A stretch of 64,000 nucleotides of DNA from Trogon surrucura (GCA_020746105.1 CM036618.1:95164122-95228121), one strand, 5' to 3'. Shown: positions 46,448 through 60,480, counted from the first letter of the stretch. Translations and numbers: made by a program. Notes: generated by a model not told the origin, from the sequence alone.

Positions 46448-49400
46448 CATCCTGATGGGGAAGACTTGGAGGAAGAAGAATGCACAAGCTGAGTTAGACT
46501 GGGCATAACTGGCATAGATATCAGTTGCATTTCATTCTGCCCGTGTGGCACATGGGTTGCAGTTGCCATGAAAGATAGCAGAAATCTGTTATGTGTCCAT
46601 GAGTCATGGTAGGCCATGGTGAAGTTCTTGAGGAATCCATGTCCCTGATCTTAGGGCAGAGCTTTTGATTTATAAGACTTGCAAGTGAGAGACAGATACT
46701 CTTTCTTTTAGGGGCATGGGGAAAACATCAAGGACAACAGCTTGTGGCAATGCTTTAAACTTCCAGAATGACCCAAGTGAATACTGTGTCTGACTGAGCC
46801 ACAAAAAAAGTCCTTTTAGCTGCCATTAAAGTAATCTATGTACTACACCTGAGACCATCATGAGAGGCTTAAGTGTCAATACTCAATATGTAGCTGATGT
46901 TCAGAAGTAATTACCAGGCATAAGCTGTGTGTTTTCTGAAGCAGGATATGAAATAAGCTAAGAGCATTAATTCTTATTTCCCAAGAGAAGTGGCCTTCTC
47001 TTGAGAGCGGTCTGTAACTTCAGATGTTGTGCCCTCCCTTGACATACGTCTTGATGAGATTGTAATTTTCATTATCTAAATACGTATTTCATCAGATCAC
47101 TATAGTGAGCACTTTCACTCCTGTAAGTGGTTTCACAAAATGTTTGTTAAGAAATTTTAATTATGTCAAATATAGTTCCTAAGGTGGTTTCTAGTCAGGA
47201 AATGAAGACTTTCCCCAGAGATGTAGAAAACCAGGATTCTGAAAAGCCACAGTATTTCTTTTCTTTTACTTTTCTCTTTTCCATGGCATATCACTTATGG
47301 CACCAGTCATCAAAGCACTTAATCATGGGAAGAATTCTCATGCAGTTTAGTAAAGCTATTTTCTTAATGTGAAAGTTAGTTTCACTGTTGTAAAATGAGG
47401 ATAGCAAAACTTTTCTGTATATCTCTGCTCTGTGAACTTACAGGGTCTATGAGTGAACTTAAGGATATACATCTCTGCTAACAGTAGTTGTAGTTATTAT
47501 TAATTAAGCTGCAAACTAGGGGAAAAACAACAGCAAGTGTTGAGCAGCAGTAAGATACCATGTTATGTCTCACATAATTTTCTCTACTTATTAAAGATCT
47601 GACATCTGGAAACGTGACTAAATGCAATGGTTTATACATGCCAGATACTCTGGACACATTAATTCCAAAGAAAAGCTGAAGTTGGTACAGTAAACAAAAG
47701 CAACCCTTACGGGTCATCTGTTGCCAGCCCTCTGTGTGTCACAGATCTTTTTGTCTTTGATATATTCTTATTGATGTCATATTTAACCCCTTGGATGTCT
47801 GTAATGTGGATCTCTTGGTCACTTGCCTGGAGAATATAATCAGCCTCTGTTATAAATCTCTGCTTTGATGGACCCTTACTCTATTATATTTTTTTAATGT
47901 ATTAGACTCTAATCTTATTCCTTGTTGGTTTATTTGTAACTCTTTTTCCTTGTGTGGCTTGTGTTCTGGTTCTTACATCACTTCATAGTTACCTTTGGTA
48001 TTTATTTCTGTCTCTAAATTTAGAAGAGAATATAGAAATGTTCAGTTCTGAAGCCTCAGTTGCATTGAGGCTGTATAGATTGGCATTTTCACCTCCCTGC
48101 TTTTCTGAGTGTCTTTCTTTTTCTGTGAATCAGAATAATCTAGGAGTATACAGCCGCTAGCCTAAAACTGCTGTCAGCTGTGTCAAGAAAATGAAGATGA
48201 GGAGTGAATGAAAATAAACCCATTTAAAGCCTTTGTGGTTGCTTTTACTTTTAGTCTGAAGACTTTTAAAAGAGAAGAAATAAAGCAGAGATCTCAAGGG
48301 TAGATCAGAAAGGCAGGTTTAAATCAGAGAAGAAAATACGACTTAAAGTGATGTGATGTTTTCTGTTAAAGGTCCCAGCAGTGGCTGGTAATTTTCTTGA
48401 AGAAAGCTAGCTAAGTGATAAAATTGTATCTAATATTTTCAGTCCTTCAATGATAATTTAAGTAGAGAGGCAAAAGCCCTGAAATCAGTTAAATCAATAC
48501 CACTGTGAGCTACAAGTCCACTGAATATTTGTGTGTAATTGTACTATAATGTGTCTGTTTAAATGTGTTTATCACTTAAGTTCTGACAGTGGACCTGCAT
48601 CTGAAAGGATAGTGAAGTATCCCCATGATAAAGAAAATGAAGTTGGAGGTATCTGACTTCATAGGTCAGTGTGACTGAGTGTATTTTTGTTCCTGAAAAT
48701 TCTTCTGCTGGTAAAAGTGAAATAAAAGGCAGTTTGCACAGATCTGATTGGACAAGAGCAGGGCCAGAGTTCATTACTTTGGTTACCAATGGGAAGCAGA
48801 GAGAGGTCCTTGAACATGGAGTTGACAGAATTGCTCTGGATTTTGCTAACCTGTTGTTCTACTGCGTAGCAAAAAGCTGATATACAAGTACCCTGTGGGA
48901 TCCTAAGCAGAGTGCTGGGTAAGGATGGTGGTGCACTTCTGGCATGAGTTGGATTTCTGATGTTAGAAGAGCAGAGGTCTAGTGTGCAGTCAGCTTCTGT
49001 GTGCTGACCCATCTGATTTTAAGCAGGCAAGTAATCTCAACAGATATATTAATTTAGGAGACCATCCTTTTCTAAATCTCTCAGGTTTTCTGTTACTTTT
49101 TAGTTCAGCTAATGGGAGCTCTACTCAACTTCTCCCATGCAAGATCAGGCAAGTTAAGTTACTCCTCATTTTCCTCAGGAGCAAACCCACGTGGATTCAA
49201 GAAGACTGTCTAGCTGTAGGCACAGTAATAAATTCAGTTTGCTTGGGAAACCTTGCAGGCACTGAGTCCAGCTGGTGGGGAATGCCTTTCAGCCACGCTA
49301 ACCTATGCTTTTACACCTCTTCACAGGCAGCGTGCAGGGACTGAATGCTGGGAGTGATCCCTCAGAGGCTTTATGGGCTGAGCAAAACTTGGGCTCCATA

Positions 49401-50949
49401 TGTGAAAGAGCTAGTTGGTGTGGGTTCCGTGTGGGTCAGCAGTGTGTCGCGCTATTCTCGCAGCTTATTCATAAATGATATAAATATGTTTCTGATTGGA
49501 AAGGTCAGCCAGATTGTGGAGCATCTTGTTACAGATGCACTCTTATGTGTGTGATATTTTCACACACCTTTCACACGACAATGTGTTATAAAGTCTAAAG
49601 CTATCATTCAGGGAACAGTTACTATCTAATACAGCATTTAAACAAATGCTTACCCATGTTCACGTGCTAAAATCATTAAATCTGTGGTCTTGGAATGAGA
49701 CTCAATTATTATTAATTTCCCCGACTGTGACACAAAGTTGATTTAGTAAGGATTCTCTCCATGGCGTATGTGCATCACAACGGAAATGATTTTAGCGGAA
49801 CCTCTTGACACAGTCATTCTCAGACTTTTGACCACTTTGAATCTCTTTCGAAACAGGTTATTTGTTACTAACATTTACCTCTTTTCTCACTCTTCCTTAC
49901 CCTGCTTTACTTTTCCTTTCATCTTCAGTGCTTAAGATTTGGAACACGCTGCCAAGGCTAATTAGAAACATGTCAGCAAGTAATTTACCTGCCACACAGA
50001 GCTCTTTTGTGCCCACTTGGAGGAGGCTCAGTAGCTAGGAATAGCTGCTGCCATTGCAAGGATGCAACACTAATCAGATGTGCCATATGATGGGGAAAAC
50101 AGCAACGGCTCTCAATAAAGCAGATTGAAGATGAGTGTTGTTAGGTCAATTATTCTCATCCTCGGGCACTTTTTGCGTGTTGTTCTGCTGAATCACAATC
50201 TATTTGTGTAGATTTTAGAGATGGAAATTGCTTTAATTGACCCAGGCTATCTCCAGCAGTTAGATTATTTCCCGTAATATTCTTAAATCCTGTCCACTCT
50301 AGTTTGGAGAGATTTGAGATCCCAAAGAGAGCTGGAGCACAACCATTTATTTCAAAGATAATTGTAGGAATATCTATGCACAAGGTTTTGTTCACATGTT
50401 TACCTACTTACATTGCTGATGCTTTTGGATGAGGAGCCTTTCATGAACGTAAAGTAAATAAAGCTGTCCTGTCTGTAATATGAATGATCAAGGACTTGCT
50501 CAATCTGCAGCTTCCCTGCTGAGTGGGGATGCATGAGTCAGCTGATGACCAATTCAGCAGTTTTCTACAGAAAGGTTGTTTGCTGCTGGAAACTGTAATG
50601 ATGTTAGTGTGTTTATTTCAGTGAAGTTTCCTGAACAAATGAAGGCTTTACTGGAACTTGTCACTAGGGAGACATGGAAGATGAAAAATCAAAGGGAAGG
50701 GGGGATGGGGGAGCAGGGGAAGGAAAAGAAGGAACAGTACAGCTCTGTGTAGAGTTTGTTTCAAATTCTGTGCTTTCTGAAATATTAGACCCATTTGTCC
50801 CTGGTGATTTGATTTAGGCTCATATTTAAAATTAATTTTGAAAAAGCTTTCAAAGAAGTGTGAAGGTTCTAGTTACTTGAAATAACCTCAAAATATAGAT
50901 ATGATGCTTCTAATTTTACCTCCTAGAGTTTACCAAAGAGGTGTTTGTA
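46448..50949. other. Unassigned intergenic sequence with possible conserved blocks
   Basis: About 4.5 kb with no supported gene. The sense and antisense frames at 48671-49344 are short and lack motifs. The 49620-50290 part has AT-rich cores such as TCAATTATTATTAATTTCC and could hold conserved non-coding sequence; this is inference only. Confidence 0.3.
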
Positions 50950-51244
50950 GACAAAGCCTACAAGAAATCTGGTGAGGGGCTTTTTCGGATGTCGGATAGT
51001 GATAGGACTAGAGGGAATGGATTGAAGCTAGAGATGTTCTTCACCATGAGGGTGGTGAGACACTGGAACAGGTTACCCAGAGAGGTCGTGGAAGCCCCAT
51101 TCCTGGAAGTTTTTAAAGCCAGGCTGGATGGGGGTCTGGGCAGCCTGATCTACTGGGGGATGTCCCTGCCCATGGCAGGGGAGTTGGAACTCTATGATCT
51201 TTAAGGTCCCTTCCAACCCTGACAATTCTATGATTCTATGATGA
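50950..51244 (+). mobile_element. CR1 LINE, 3' end with internal deletion
   Basis: Plus-strand CR1 tail. The frame 50941-51204 shows [11 protein letters not shown] directly joined to [20 protein letters not shown]. Relative to the copy at 1-970, about 30 bases coding the RFRLDxRKK segment are missing between the two. It ends with TTGGAACTCTATGATCTTTA and ATTCTATGATTCTATGATGA. Confidence 0.93.
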
Positions 51245-52744
51245 GACTGGACCAAGGATTCAGACTTCTTTACCTGAACTATTCAGGGAACAGCAGTTTT
51301 TTAAAAGTCAATAGTGACTTGAATTGTATCGTTAGAATATATTCTATTCTAACTGATAAATAAATACTATCTCTTTTGCATGCACTTGAACTTAGATTGA
51401 GGACTGACTGCACCATGTACTCTAGGTCCAATCAGATAAAATAATTTCTTCAGGCTGAAAGATGAAATGGGCAACGTAATATGCAGCCCTATTAGTGAAA
51501 GGAAATAGACTATTGCTTCAAGGTTTCATATTCTGTCACCTCGGTGTATAAGAGCTTGGTTTTATAGCTCTTTTCCAGCTGCATTGTGTATCTCTTCATC
51601 CAGGTACAATTAGAAATGCAACTGTTTGTCATTTGTTGGTGTCACCATTACAACTCCGGGGAGAACATCCATCAAGCTGCTACTATATGTGTAGGTATTG
51701 TACATATCTGTACGTTATAGGACTAAAATGCAGCTCATGACATTTGAACTCCACCTACTGATGTTAATGTGTTTTTAATGCTCTGCAGCTTGCCTTGTTA
51801 TTCAGATTCATTTTAATAGTTTAACAATACTGTAGTAGCTATGTTTAAGGGGAAAAAAAAAAAAGCAAACCCTTGCATGTATGATTTCTCTCTACAAGTG
51901 TTGTGATCATTATTTTTTCTTCTCCCTTAAAGAACTGCTATTAATCATGTTTTAAAAAATAATCTCCTGAGACAGCAGCTGGCTCAAGAGAGTGTTGAAA
52001 CCACATGGTGGTTTATTGCACAGGGTCAGCAGTTCAAGTGCACCCCAGCTCATTGTCCAAACACATTAAGGAAAATGGAGTGTATCCTCTCTGCCATCTA
52101 ACTCACAAAGTATGCATCCACATCACCATAGCTGCTAATTGTCTCCCTTGGTTGTCAAACTGAGTAGAGAGGCTGAGAGGTGAGGGAGACTATGAAAAAT
52201 TAATTACTCTCCCTTGCTAGTAAAAAGCACATTAAAGCACATTAGCTAGGAAATAAGTGTACCTAGGAAAGTGAAAACCTGCAGCATCTTTGCCTTTACA
52301 TGAACAGCCAATATTGGTTTCTTAATTTGTCAGGCTAGTTTGCCTATAGGGGTACTATGTTAAATCAATATGTTTGTTTCTGTGGAAGATACCTAGTTAA
52401 TGGGAATAGTTGAATGGTGGTGCATCAAGATCAAGTGGTGTGTGTGTGTCCATATGACCAAGCAGTGGGGACAGGTCCTGAAGTCTTGTGGTCAATGTGG
52501 ATAAGAAGACCACACAGGTAAATATTTACGTTGACAGAGTGTGAGGTCTTGGCATTCTGCCCTGCAACTCATGAAAGCAATGCTCTCTTAATTCCGCTGA
52601 TTTCAGACCAGACCATCAGAGTTCATCCTGCTAGAGAAAAATTATTTGTGAACAGTTTGTGGCCTGGCCATTTTTATGTGTGCTTCCTAATTCCTAATAA
52701 TTTCTTTTTGAAAGGCTCCCCCTCATTTGGTACACATAAAAGTC
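51245..52744. other. Unassigned intergenic sequence
   Basis: AT-rich; no supported gene. An A-run at 51852-51864 and a short GT repeat at 52438-52449. Confidence 0.45.
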
Positions 52745-52985
52745 TAGCGTCCATTTTGGCTTCCTTTGTCCAGGAGTTCCACAGATTTACTACCTGCAGC
52801 AAGTGATGTGTTTGTGCTGGCTTCGTCTGTGGCTCTTATGACGTGTGTTTGCTGCCCATTAGTTCTTGTGGTGGAAGAGAAAAAGAGCACTGAGCTCCAA
52901 TGAATCTTCTTCATATTACTCCTGATTTACATATTATATCCCTCCCAAGTCATCTTTTCTTTCAGGCTGACAGTCCTTAGGGAAG
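52745..52985 (-). mobile_element. Ancient CR1-type LINE relic
   Basis: Reverse-complement remnant of the old CR1 group. CCAGGAGTTCCACAGATTTA (52771-52790) and GCCCATTAGTTCTTGTGGTG (52854-52873), followed by ATATCCCTCCCAAGTCATCT and TTCTTTCAGGCTGACAGTCC, correspond in order to the C-terminal coding part of that group. It is strongly diverged and without a tail. Confidence 0.55.
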
Positions 52986-53984
52986 TTTTCATGGCTTTAA
53001 GGAGATCTCAGGTCCTACTGGTTTCTCTACCTTTGTCTCATGCACTCCTTCTCTTTCTTTGCTGTGTCCTGTCTGCCTCTTTGCAGCTACGTCCTGTGAG
53101 ACTAGGTGAGATGGCTTGAAGCACATGCATGAAGTACAAAACCTTGATTTTTGCACCACCACTGAGGGTTACAAGTATTGAATATCTTCTAAGCAGTCTT
53201 TGCTGAATGCCTTCCTCCCAGGGTAAGATGAGTTATCCCATTCATATGCCAGACAGGTTAGGATTTTTCCCTAACAGGACCTCTGCATTCATTTCCATAA
53301 TCAAATAGATATAGGCACTGGTTTGGAAGGCAGTGCCTTTGGATCCTGATGTGACTGCTAAGCTAAGCAGAAGTGAGCTGACACTGAGATTCCTGAGCCT
53401 TCAGTCACGAACAGGTTTCTGTGGCTTGGCACCATGGGAAGGAATGAGAAGAATGCAAAAGGATTGGGGCACAGAAGGCAGTCAAGGCCTCTGCCTACTT
53501 CAGTATGAAATGACTCAGGTGCAGCTATATTTTTGGCAGGAGTTTTTCAGACAGAAACAGCTTTTCTTTTGAATAATGAAGAAGAGCTGGGGGATAGGAG
53601 TCAAGGTTCCTCTTTTCTTCCATGACATTTGCCATTGCCTTTAGTAATTTAAAGAAGATCACTTTTTTTTTTTTGTTCTCTGCACCTTGTTTTCTGTGTC
53701 TATATGATGCATATTTGTAAACATTATACAGAGCTTTTAAATCTGTTTAGTGATGAGCAAGCAGAAAAGCAGAGGTGCCAGATTGCTATGCAAAACAAGA
53801 AAATTCATTTGTTAGATGTAGAGCACCTATGTGTGTAGTGTCCTAGCCTTGATATTTCATGGCTGTTATATAGGTTTCATTTGTCTTATATGAAAAGAAA
53901 GAACAGATAATGTCAGAGACTAGAAAAGCTTCTGTCTATTGCAAAGAAGCAAAAACTGCTTATTATTCCCTCTTCAGGCACCAG
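52986..53984. other. Unassigned intergenic sequence
   Basis: No supported gene. T-run at 53665-53674. The frame at 53333-53572 has no recognisable motif. Confidence 0.45.
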
Positions 53985-55021
53985 GACTTGTGGTCAATGG
54001 GGCGGAGTCTGGTTGGAGGCCTGTATCCAGTGGAGTCCCTCAAGGGTCGGTACTGGGACCAGTATTATTCAATATATTCATCGATGATTTGGATGAGGGA
54101 CTAGAGAGTACTATCAGCAAGTTTGCTGATGACACCAAGCTGGGAGGAGTGGCTGACACGCCAGAAGGCTGTGCTGCCATCCAGCGAGACCTGGACAGGC
54201 TGGAGGGTTGGGCGGGGAAAAATTTAATGAAATATAACAAGGGTAAATGTAGGGTCTTGCATCTGGGTAGGAACAACCCCAGGTTCCAGTATAAGTTGGG
54301 GAATGACTTATTAGAGAGTAGTGTAGGGGAAAGGGACCTGGGAGTCTTGGTGGACAGCAGGATGACCATGAGCCAGCACTGTGACCTTGTGGCCAGGAAG
54401 GCCAATGGCATCCTGGGGTGTATTAGAAGGGGGGTGGTTAGTAGGTCAAGAGAGGTTCTCCTTCCCCTCTACTCTGCCCTGGTGAGACCCCATCTGGAAT
54501 ATTGTGTCCAGTTCTGGGCCCCTTAGTTCAAGAAAGACAGGGAAGTGCTGGAGAGAGTCCAGCACAGGGCAACTAGGATGATTAAGGGAGTGGAGCATCT
54601 CCCTTATGAGAAAAGACTGAGGGAGCTGGGGCTCTTTAGTTTGGAGAAGAGGAGGCTGAGGGGTGACCTCATTAATGTTTACAAATATATCAAGGGTGAG
54701 TGTCACGAGGATGGAGCCAGGCTCTTCTCGGTGACAACCACTGATAGGACAAGGGGTAATGGGCTGAAACTGGAACATAAGAGGTTCCGCTTAAACTCGA
54801 GATGAAACTTCTTCTCAGTGAGGGTGACGGAGCCCTGGAACAGGCTGCCCAGGGAGGCTGTGGAGTCTCCTTCTCTGGAGACATTCAAGACCTACCTGGA
54901 CACGTTCCTGTGTGGCATAGTCTAGGCATTCCTGCTCTGGCAGGGGGATTGGACTTGATGATCTTTCGAGGTCCCTTCCAATCCCTAACATTCTATGATT
55001 CTATGATTCTATGATTCTATG
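53985..55021 (+). mobile_element. Young CR1 LINE, 5'-truncated in the RT domain (about 1.04 kb)
   Basis: CR1 copy starting inside the reverse-transcriptase domain at VVNGAESGW. It runs through [20 protein letters not shown], the FADD catalytic motif (about 54119-54130), the C-terminal [20 protein letters not shown] and [12 protein letters not shown] segments, and the 3' UTR. It ends in four ATTCTATG units at about 54991-55021. The reading frame is intact except for two single-base nonsense changes: TAG at 54524-54526 (CAG in the 34-38 kb copy) and TGA in the codon at about 54803 (AGA in the 16137-16474 copy). The last 338 bp differ from that copy at about five positions. Confidence 0.96.
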
Positions 55022-58000
55022 ACTTCATGGGCTAGGCCCAGATACAGAGGAACAAGCATGGTTTGATTCAGCATAGTTTGCATCCTGACAATCTGTGAAT
55101 GTAACTTTGTGAGAAGAAAAAATAAAACAGACGGAAACAGGGAAATGAGACCCATCAGAACTGTTTAATCAAAGCAACAAATGAATTACAGGAATCAATC
55201 TCCTCATGTAAAAACATCTGCAACTTATTTTGAATTGCCATATTGAAGGGTGACTTTCTCAATAAAACTATAACAATGATGTTTTGGTAAGCTGGAAGTT
55301 TGAATAGTAGTCAAGATTCCAGCTATAAGAATTAAGAGGAAAATGCCCAGAATGTGGGATAAGGTCTTCAGCATGTCCAGCTTCTTTCCTCCCTCACAGT
55401 GAAGAAAAGGGTCTTCAGTGGATCTATATCCCACCAGCCTAAAAACATCCTACCCAGAAGTATATGTTGTTATTTCTGGAAGGATGATGTAGTGGGAAAA
55501 AAAATTTGTTTCTAATTCCCTGCTGTTCATCCCAGGAGAAAGATCAGGTGCCGCTTAGCTTCCCATGTTTAAATAAAGAATTGAGGCAAAATAGTCAGCC
55601 TTTTAATTTAACTAAGAAATGGCAAATCTGTTGTTGCTGAGGGAAGAGAAGCTCTGGCACTACTGTTTAAATTCGTAATAATGCTTCACCTTATGTTATT
55701 TGGCTCTCATCCACTTGAGAGGACCTATGCTGCAGTCTGGTGCTGTGCTAGACAGAGAAGGTGATTTCCTCCACATAGCCTTAGATGTGAATTTAAGAGA
55801 ATAACTTAAAAACTCTTTGAATAACATTAAGTTTGGCAATGCATCTGTTTCTTGCCAGACATCATCAGCGAGGTGGGTGGAAACACCTTTTTATGATTAT
55901 TTTTTTTTTTAAAATTCAAGTTGAGCAGTGGAAGTAACTGCCTTCTCAGCCTAGGTCCCCCCTTCTCAACCTAGAAGTGAGCAGCAGAGTGAGTGAAACT
56001 TAATAAGGCTGCTATACTCTCTGCCAACTGGCAGCAGACCCAGGAGCAGACTTACGCAATTAGTGAAGCTTCTTCTGAGTCATCTGCTCAATACCAGGTG
56101 TCTCTAGTTCTTCATGTTACTGCAGCCCCAAGACCAGACAAGGATCATCTGCTCAGCTGGCCAGGGTGAGGAGGAGTAGTCCTGGTGTGTTTACTCCAAG
56201 AAGTGACTCAATGTCTCATGCGAAAATCAGTCAGTGAAAAGTTTTATTTCCTTGTTGAAAGTAGTGCTACTTGGCATATTTTCTTCTGGGCAAGTGTTGA
56301 GTCCCACAGGACAGTGGCCAAATCTTCACCATTTTTACTGTCTTACTGCAAAAGCAAACCCAAGTGCTTGTGGAGGGCATGGAGCTGTCAGGGTGGTTTA
56401 AGTGTTATGTGCTTGTTTCTGGGTCTGCCGCAAGATGTTAATGCCGTCACTTAATAAGAATATTGACAGCCTTAAGATTACAAAGATCTAAGAAAATGAT
56501 GCAAAACTACCTAGCCTGCATCATTCGGGGTTCTGGATGAATCTCCAATATGTTGTCAGGATTTAGACCATTTTAAGAAGTAGGTCCTCCTTAATAGTGC
56601 TGCTTTAAGTTGTTCCAATTGGAGCTTTTGCCAGAGATTAGAGGCAAGTTTTGAGACCAGTAAGACTTGGGTATGTTTCCTATCTATACTTGTGCACCCA
56701 GTTTGTGATTACATGGTCAGGTGGCTTAACCTGTGCATACAAAAACTCTGCAGCTATGTGTCCTTTTGCAACAACCGGGGTAGTTGCAAAATCCCTGGAC
56801 ACTTGAAACACTAAAAAAATGCACATAGCTGAGAAAATCCATTGTTTAAAGCGGATGATGATGAGGGTTGACTTTAGGTTTCTAAGCATGATTACTACAC
56901 AGGTTAATAGATTAGAAAGTAAAATAATCTCCTGAAAATATTGCCGTGAATTAAGGAGTATGCCTTAAAAATACTGGTTTATTTACATCAAATTTCTTGG
57001 AAAAAGTAAAATCAAAACCTTGACTAGCTGAATGAGGCAGGGACAGTGAAATACTTCACAAACACCAGCAAACAAGAAAAGGACCAGAAAACAATATTGT
57101 GCATGTTCAGTCCATCAAGAATGTGTTTACAAGGAAGAGTTGTTAGCTACCAAAGAGCTACCAGATGGTTTGTTGACTTTAAAATGGATTAAGTGGTTCA
57201 GATTACCAGACTTCTGAACCTCCCTTGAAAAACTGAAAGACCCATTTAGCGTTCTCTCTGAGTGAAAGCTCTCCTTATCCTGAGTCTTTAAACTTGCTTT
57301 CAGTCCACGTCTAGCTCATTGGCAATACTGGACAAAAGAAAGCAAGGTTGCTAATATAAACTATGCATGTTCAAGACTTCGGGTTTTCGAGAGGTGTATG
57401 CTTATGTGTGAGGTATCTTCTAAGAAGGCATTGACCTCTTGAATAGGGAAGAATCTGCTCCTGGGACACATTTTGAGTTAGGTGGCATTATTCAGGTGCT
57501 TTGGGATGTAACAGGAACCAAAGCACCTCAGCAGGGCTGTATTAAAAAATCACTTTGTCAGCAATAGATTATATCAGGAGGAGGCTGCCAACAAATGAAA
57601 TCAAATCTACTGATTAGTTTTTTTGGTTGTTGTTTTGTTGATATGAGACTGATCTTGATTCATCCAGAACAAGTTCAGCCTAATGGATTGGGAATTCCTT
57701 TACAGTTTTGGATTTTTTTTGCTTTTCCTTTGACAGAGATTGTAGAAGATTAGTGTCTCTGTTTACAGCTACATCTGCATAAAATGTGTCATTGTATTAA
57801 AATATTTATATATGTACCAATTACATATACAGATCAAGCCCTCCTTTCATAACTTCCACTTCAAGTAACATTTAGGCACTGAGCATTGCCTGCAAGCTAT
57901 AGTTACCAAACCAGAAGAAATGTATTTGGCTTCACCTCTCATCTCTTATCAAAGCAGTAGGAATTTAAAGGCCATCCTATTACTGTTTTCAAGGTCCAGT

Positions 58001-60109
58001 AGGCATGTAGCAAGAATAAAGATTTTTATTTTTTTTAAACAATTTAATTCTCCACCTGATTGCTCTTCATGCTTGATTTGTGCACACAGCATAATAACGT
58101 GATTAAGGGTAATCAGTACTGCCATCTTTATTCAGCCAAAGAAGGGCTACTGCACTGTTGAACAGCTCTTCACGTTTGAATCATGTGGAATAATGTAGCT
58201 CATAGAGCATCCCTATGGTATATATATAAATGCACTGAGGAAAAGCTGAGGCCAAAACTCTGTTAGGATGTGACAGAACACACAGTTGTTAATTATAGGG
58301 GATGGAACATATAGTCATGCGCAACACTTCTGTGAAAAACCAGTGACTTGTATCAGGATTTGATTTTCCAGTAACTGGTACAGTATGTGCTTGATATATG
58401 TCAATACAGGTATTGAACATGTAAAAGTGAGATGAGATATAGAAAGATAAATCTCTTGGGAATGAAGGACCATCTGGAAAACCTGTACAAAATGTAATTT
58501 ACTTCTCATGGTGCCCTCTGTCCACTTGAGAACACTAGAACACACAATGTAGAACAGACAAAATGTAGGAAAATAGCGTTAAAAGAATAGGTCAAAACCA
58601 CCCATTTTTTTGTTTGGAGTTTTAAAAGAATCTTATTCTTCAAATTGTCCCAGTATTATTATATTTAATTCTGCAAACAAAGGCAGGAAACTGTAGGGGG
58701 TTGAAAAAAAAAAACAAACCGCAAACAAGTCTTGTTCCTCTGAAGGTTTCAGTTCATTCTATATTTTAATCAAACTTTTTTTTTAGTGGGTTTTTTTCAG
58801 TCAAAAAAAAACCAATGGAATTGAAAAGCTACTTTAAAAATGTTTTGATAAAAAGGAAATGTAATAATTACCTATATTGTGTATATGCTGGGGGACAAAA
58901 AATGTGATACTAAAGAAACAATATTTTTTCAAATATAGGCTTTTATCTGACCTGCTTAGTTTGTGCTAAGAGTTAAGCTGTTTGCAAGCTGTGGTGCTCC
59001 AGCATACTTTACATCTAGATAATGATCTCCAGCCTTTTTTATTTACTGGTATTGTTAAGATAATGGAGACTGTGTGGTATTCAGGTTTCTACTACTGTTT
59101 CGTATAGCAAAGATATTTTGGAATTGTTGAATTTGATGGTTCTAAAATTTGTTTTAAGGCAAAAAAAAATTTGCACACTCATAATTGAGAAGTCACTTCA
59201 ATTGATACAAAATGTGTGAATATTTCGAAGAGCAGGCTCACTCAGGAAGGTAACGCAGTCCTCTGTTTACTTTAAACTTCAGCATGTTAGGCAGGTGACC
59301 AAGAGAGTCTACTTTTCCCATCATCACAAGCATCTGCTTTAAACAAACTTTTCTGATCTTGAACTTTGCAACAACCCTTCTGACTCTGAAGGGCTATCAC
59401 TCACGCAGTCTCCCTTCTTGCTGAGATTTTTTTTTCCATGGGTCTCTGCTTTAGGCACTTCAATTTAATGCACTGTTAATAAAAGTAGAGATTTCTCCTG
59501 TAATGTTTTCATTCAAAGGTATTCAGGTTCTTAATAAGATTCATGCTGTGCTGTAGCAGGGAATTGCTCCTCTCTATGTCTCACTCCAAAGCCCACTGAA
59601 CTCTGGGGATATTTCTACTGCCTTTGTGCTTTGGATGAGCATCAGTGACTGCCAAGTACCCTGAACACGTAGAAATGAGTCTGACTTCACGGCAGCCCTG
59701 AGATGGGTATCGCTACCTCTGTTACTGATAAGAAAGTCTGGAGAGCTTACATGAATTTCCTATGATCATAAAATAACTCCCTGGAAATGCCAAGAAGTAA
59801 ATACCCATCTTCAGTCCTGTCTTATCTAGAAGGCCAATCTGCCTCCTTGGCATCACACTGGCTGCTATTAACTTACTCCCAGATCTTCACAAAGTGAAAT
59901 AACAGCCCCTATAACCTCTACCTGCATATCCACATTTGGCTTTGCATTGATCCTGTCTCACCCATTTTGCACATTCATCAGATCCAAAAGACATACCTGG
60001 AGAAGCCTCTGCCTGTCTAAGTGCCTGGGGACCTTTCATCCCTCCCTGATCTCCCAGATGTGGTGGGATTGAGGCAGGGCGAGAAAGGTGGCCTGCTGAG
60101 ATGCTGGGT
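55022..60109. other. Unassigned intergenic sequence
   Basis: About 5 kb of AT-rich DNA with no supported gene or named repeat. Several A- and T-runs occur (about 55891-55911, 58702-58717, 58775-58810). Short frames only. Confidence 0.45.
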
Positions 60110-60480
60110 CAAAAATGCAGCTATTTGGCAGCTGACACGGTGTGTTTGCTCTATAGAGTTAACTACTCACAGCAGAGGGTGTTAGCATTGTTAGTACTAC
60201 GGAGTTTACCTGTGGTAACCATGGTTCAGATATGAACCCCAGGGTAGCAAATTCATGAACAGTACTATAGTTTGTTGGTTGTTCATAAATACAGTGCATC
60301 TTTTTATTGTAAATTGCGAGATTAGGCAAAAACATATCTCCCCAGGGAGGGACAGATGAGCAATTTGGGTCTGTGTGAAAGTAAGGTTTGATGAGATCTA
60401 TTTGGCTGATGTAATGTTTATTTACTGCAGATTAACACAGTTAAACTATGCATCTGCTTTCAGAACAATCTAGAAACTTC
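60110..60480. other. Possible conserved non-coding element
   Basis: Balanced, repeat-free sequence with segments such as GGTAACCATGGTTCAGATAT (60214-60233, a short imperfect palindrome), TTTTTATTGTAAATTGCGAG and GCAGATTAACACAGTTAAAC. No gene signature. It is listed only because its texture differs from the decayed DNA around it. Confidence 0.2.
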
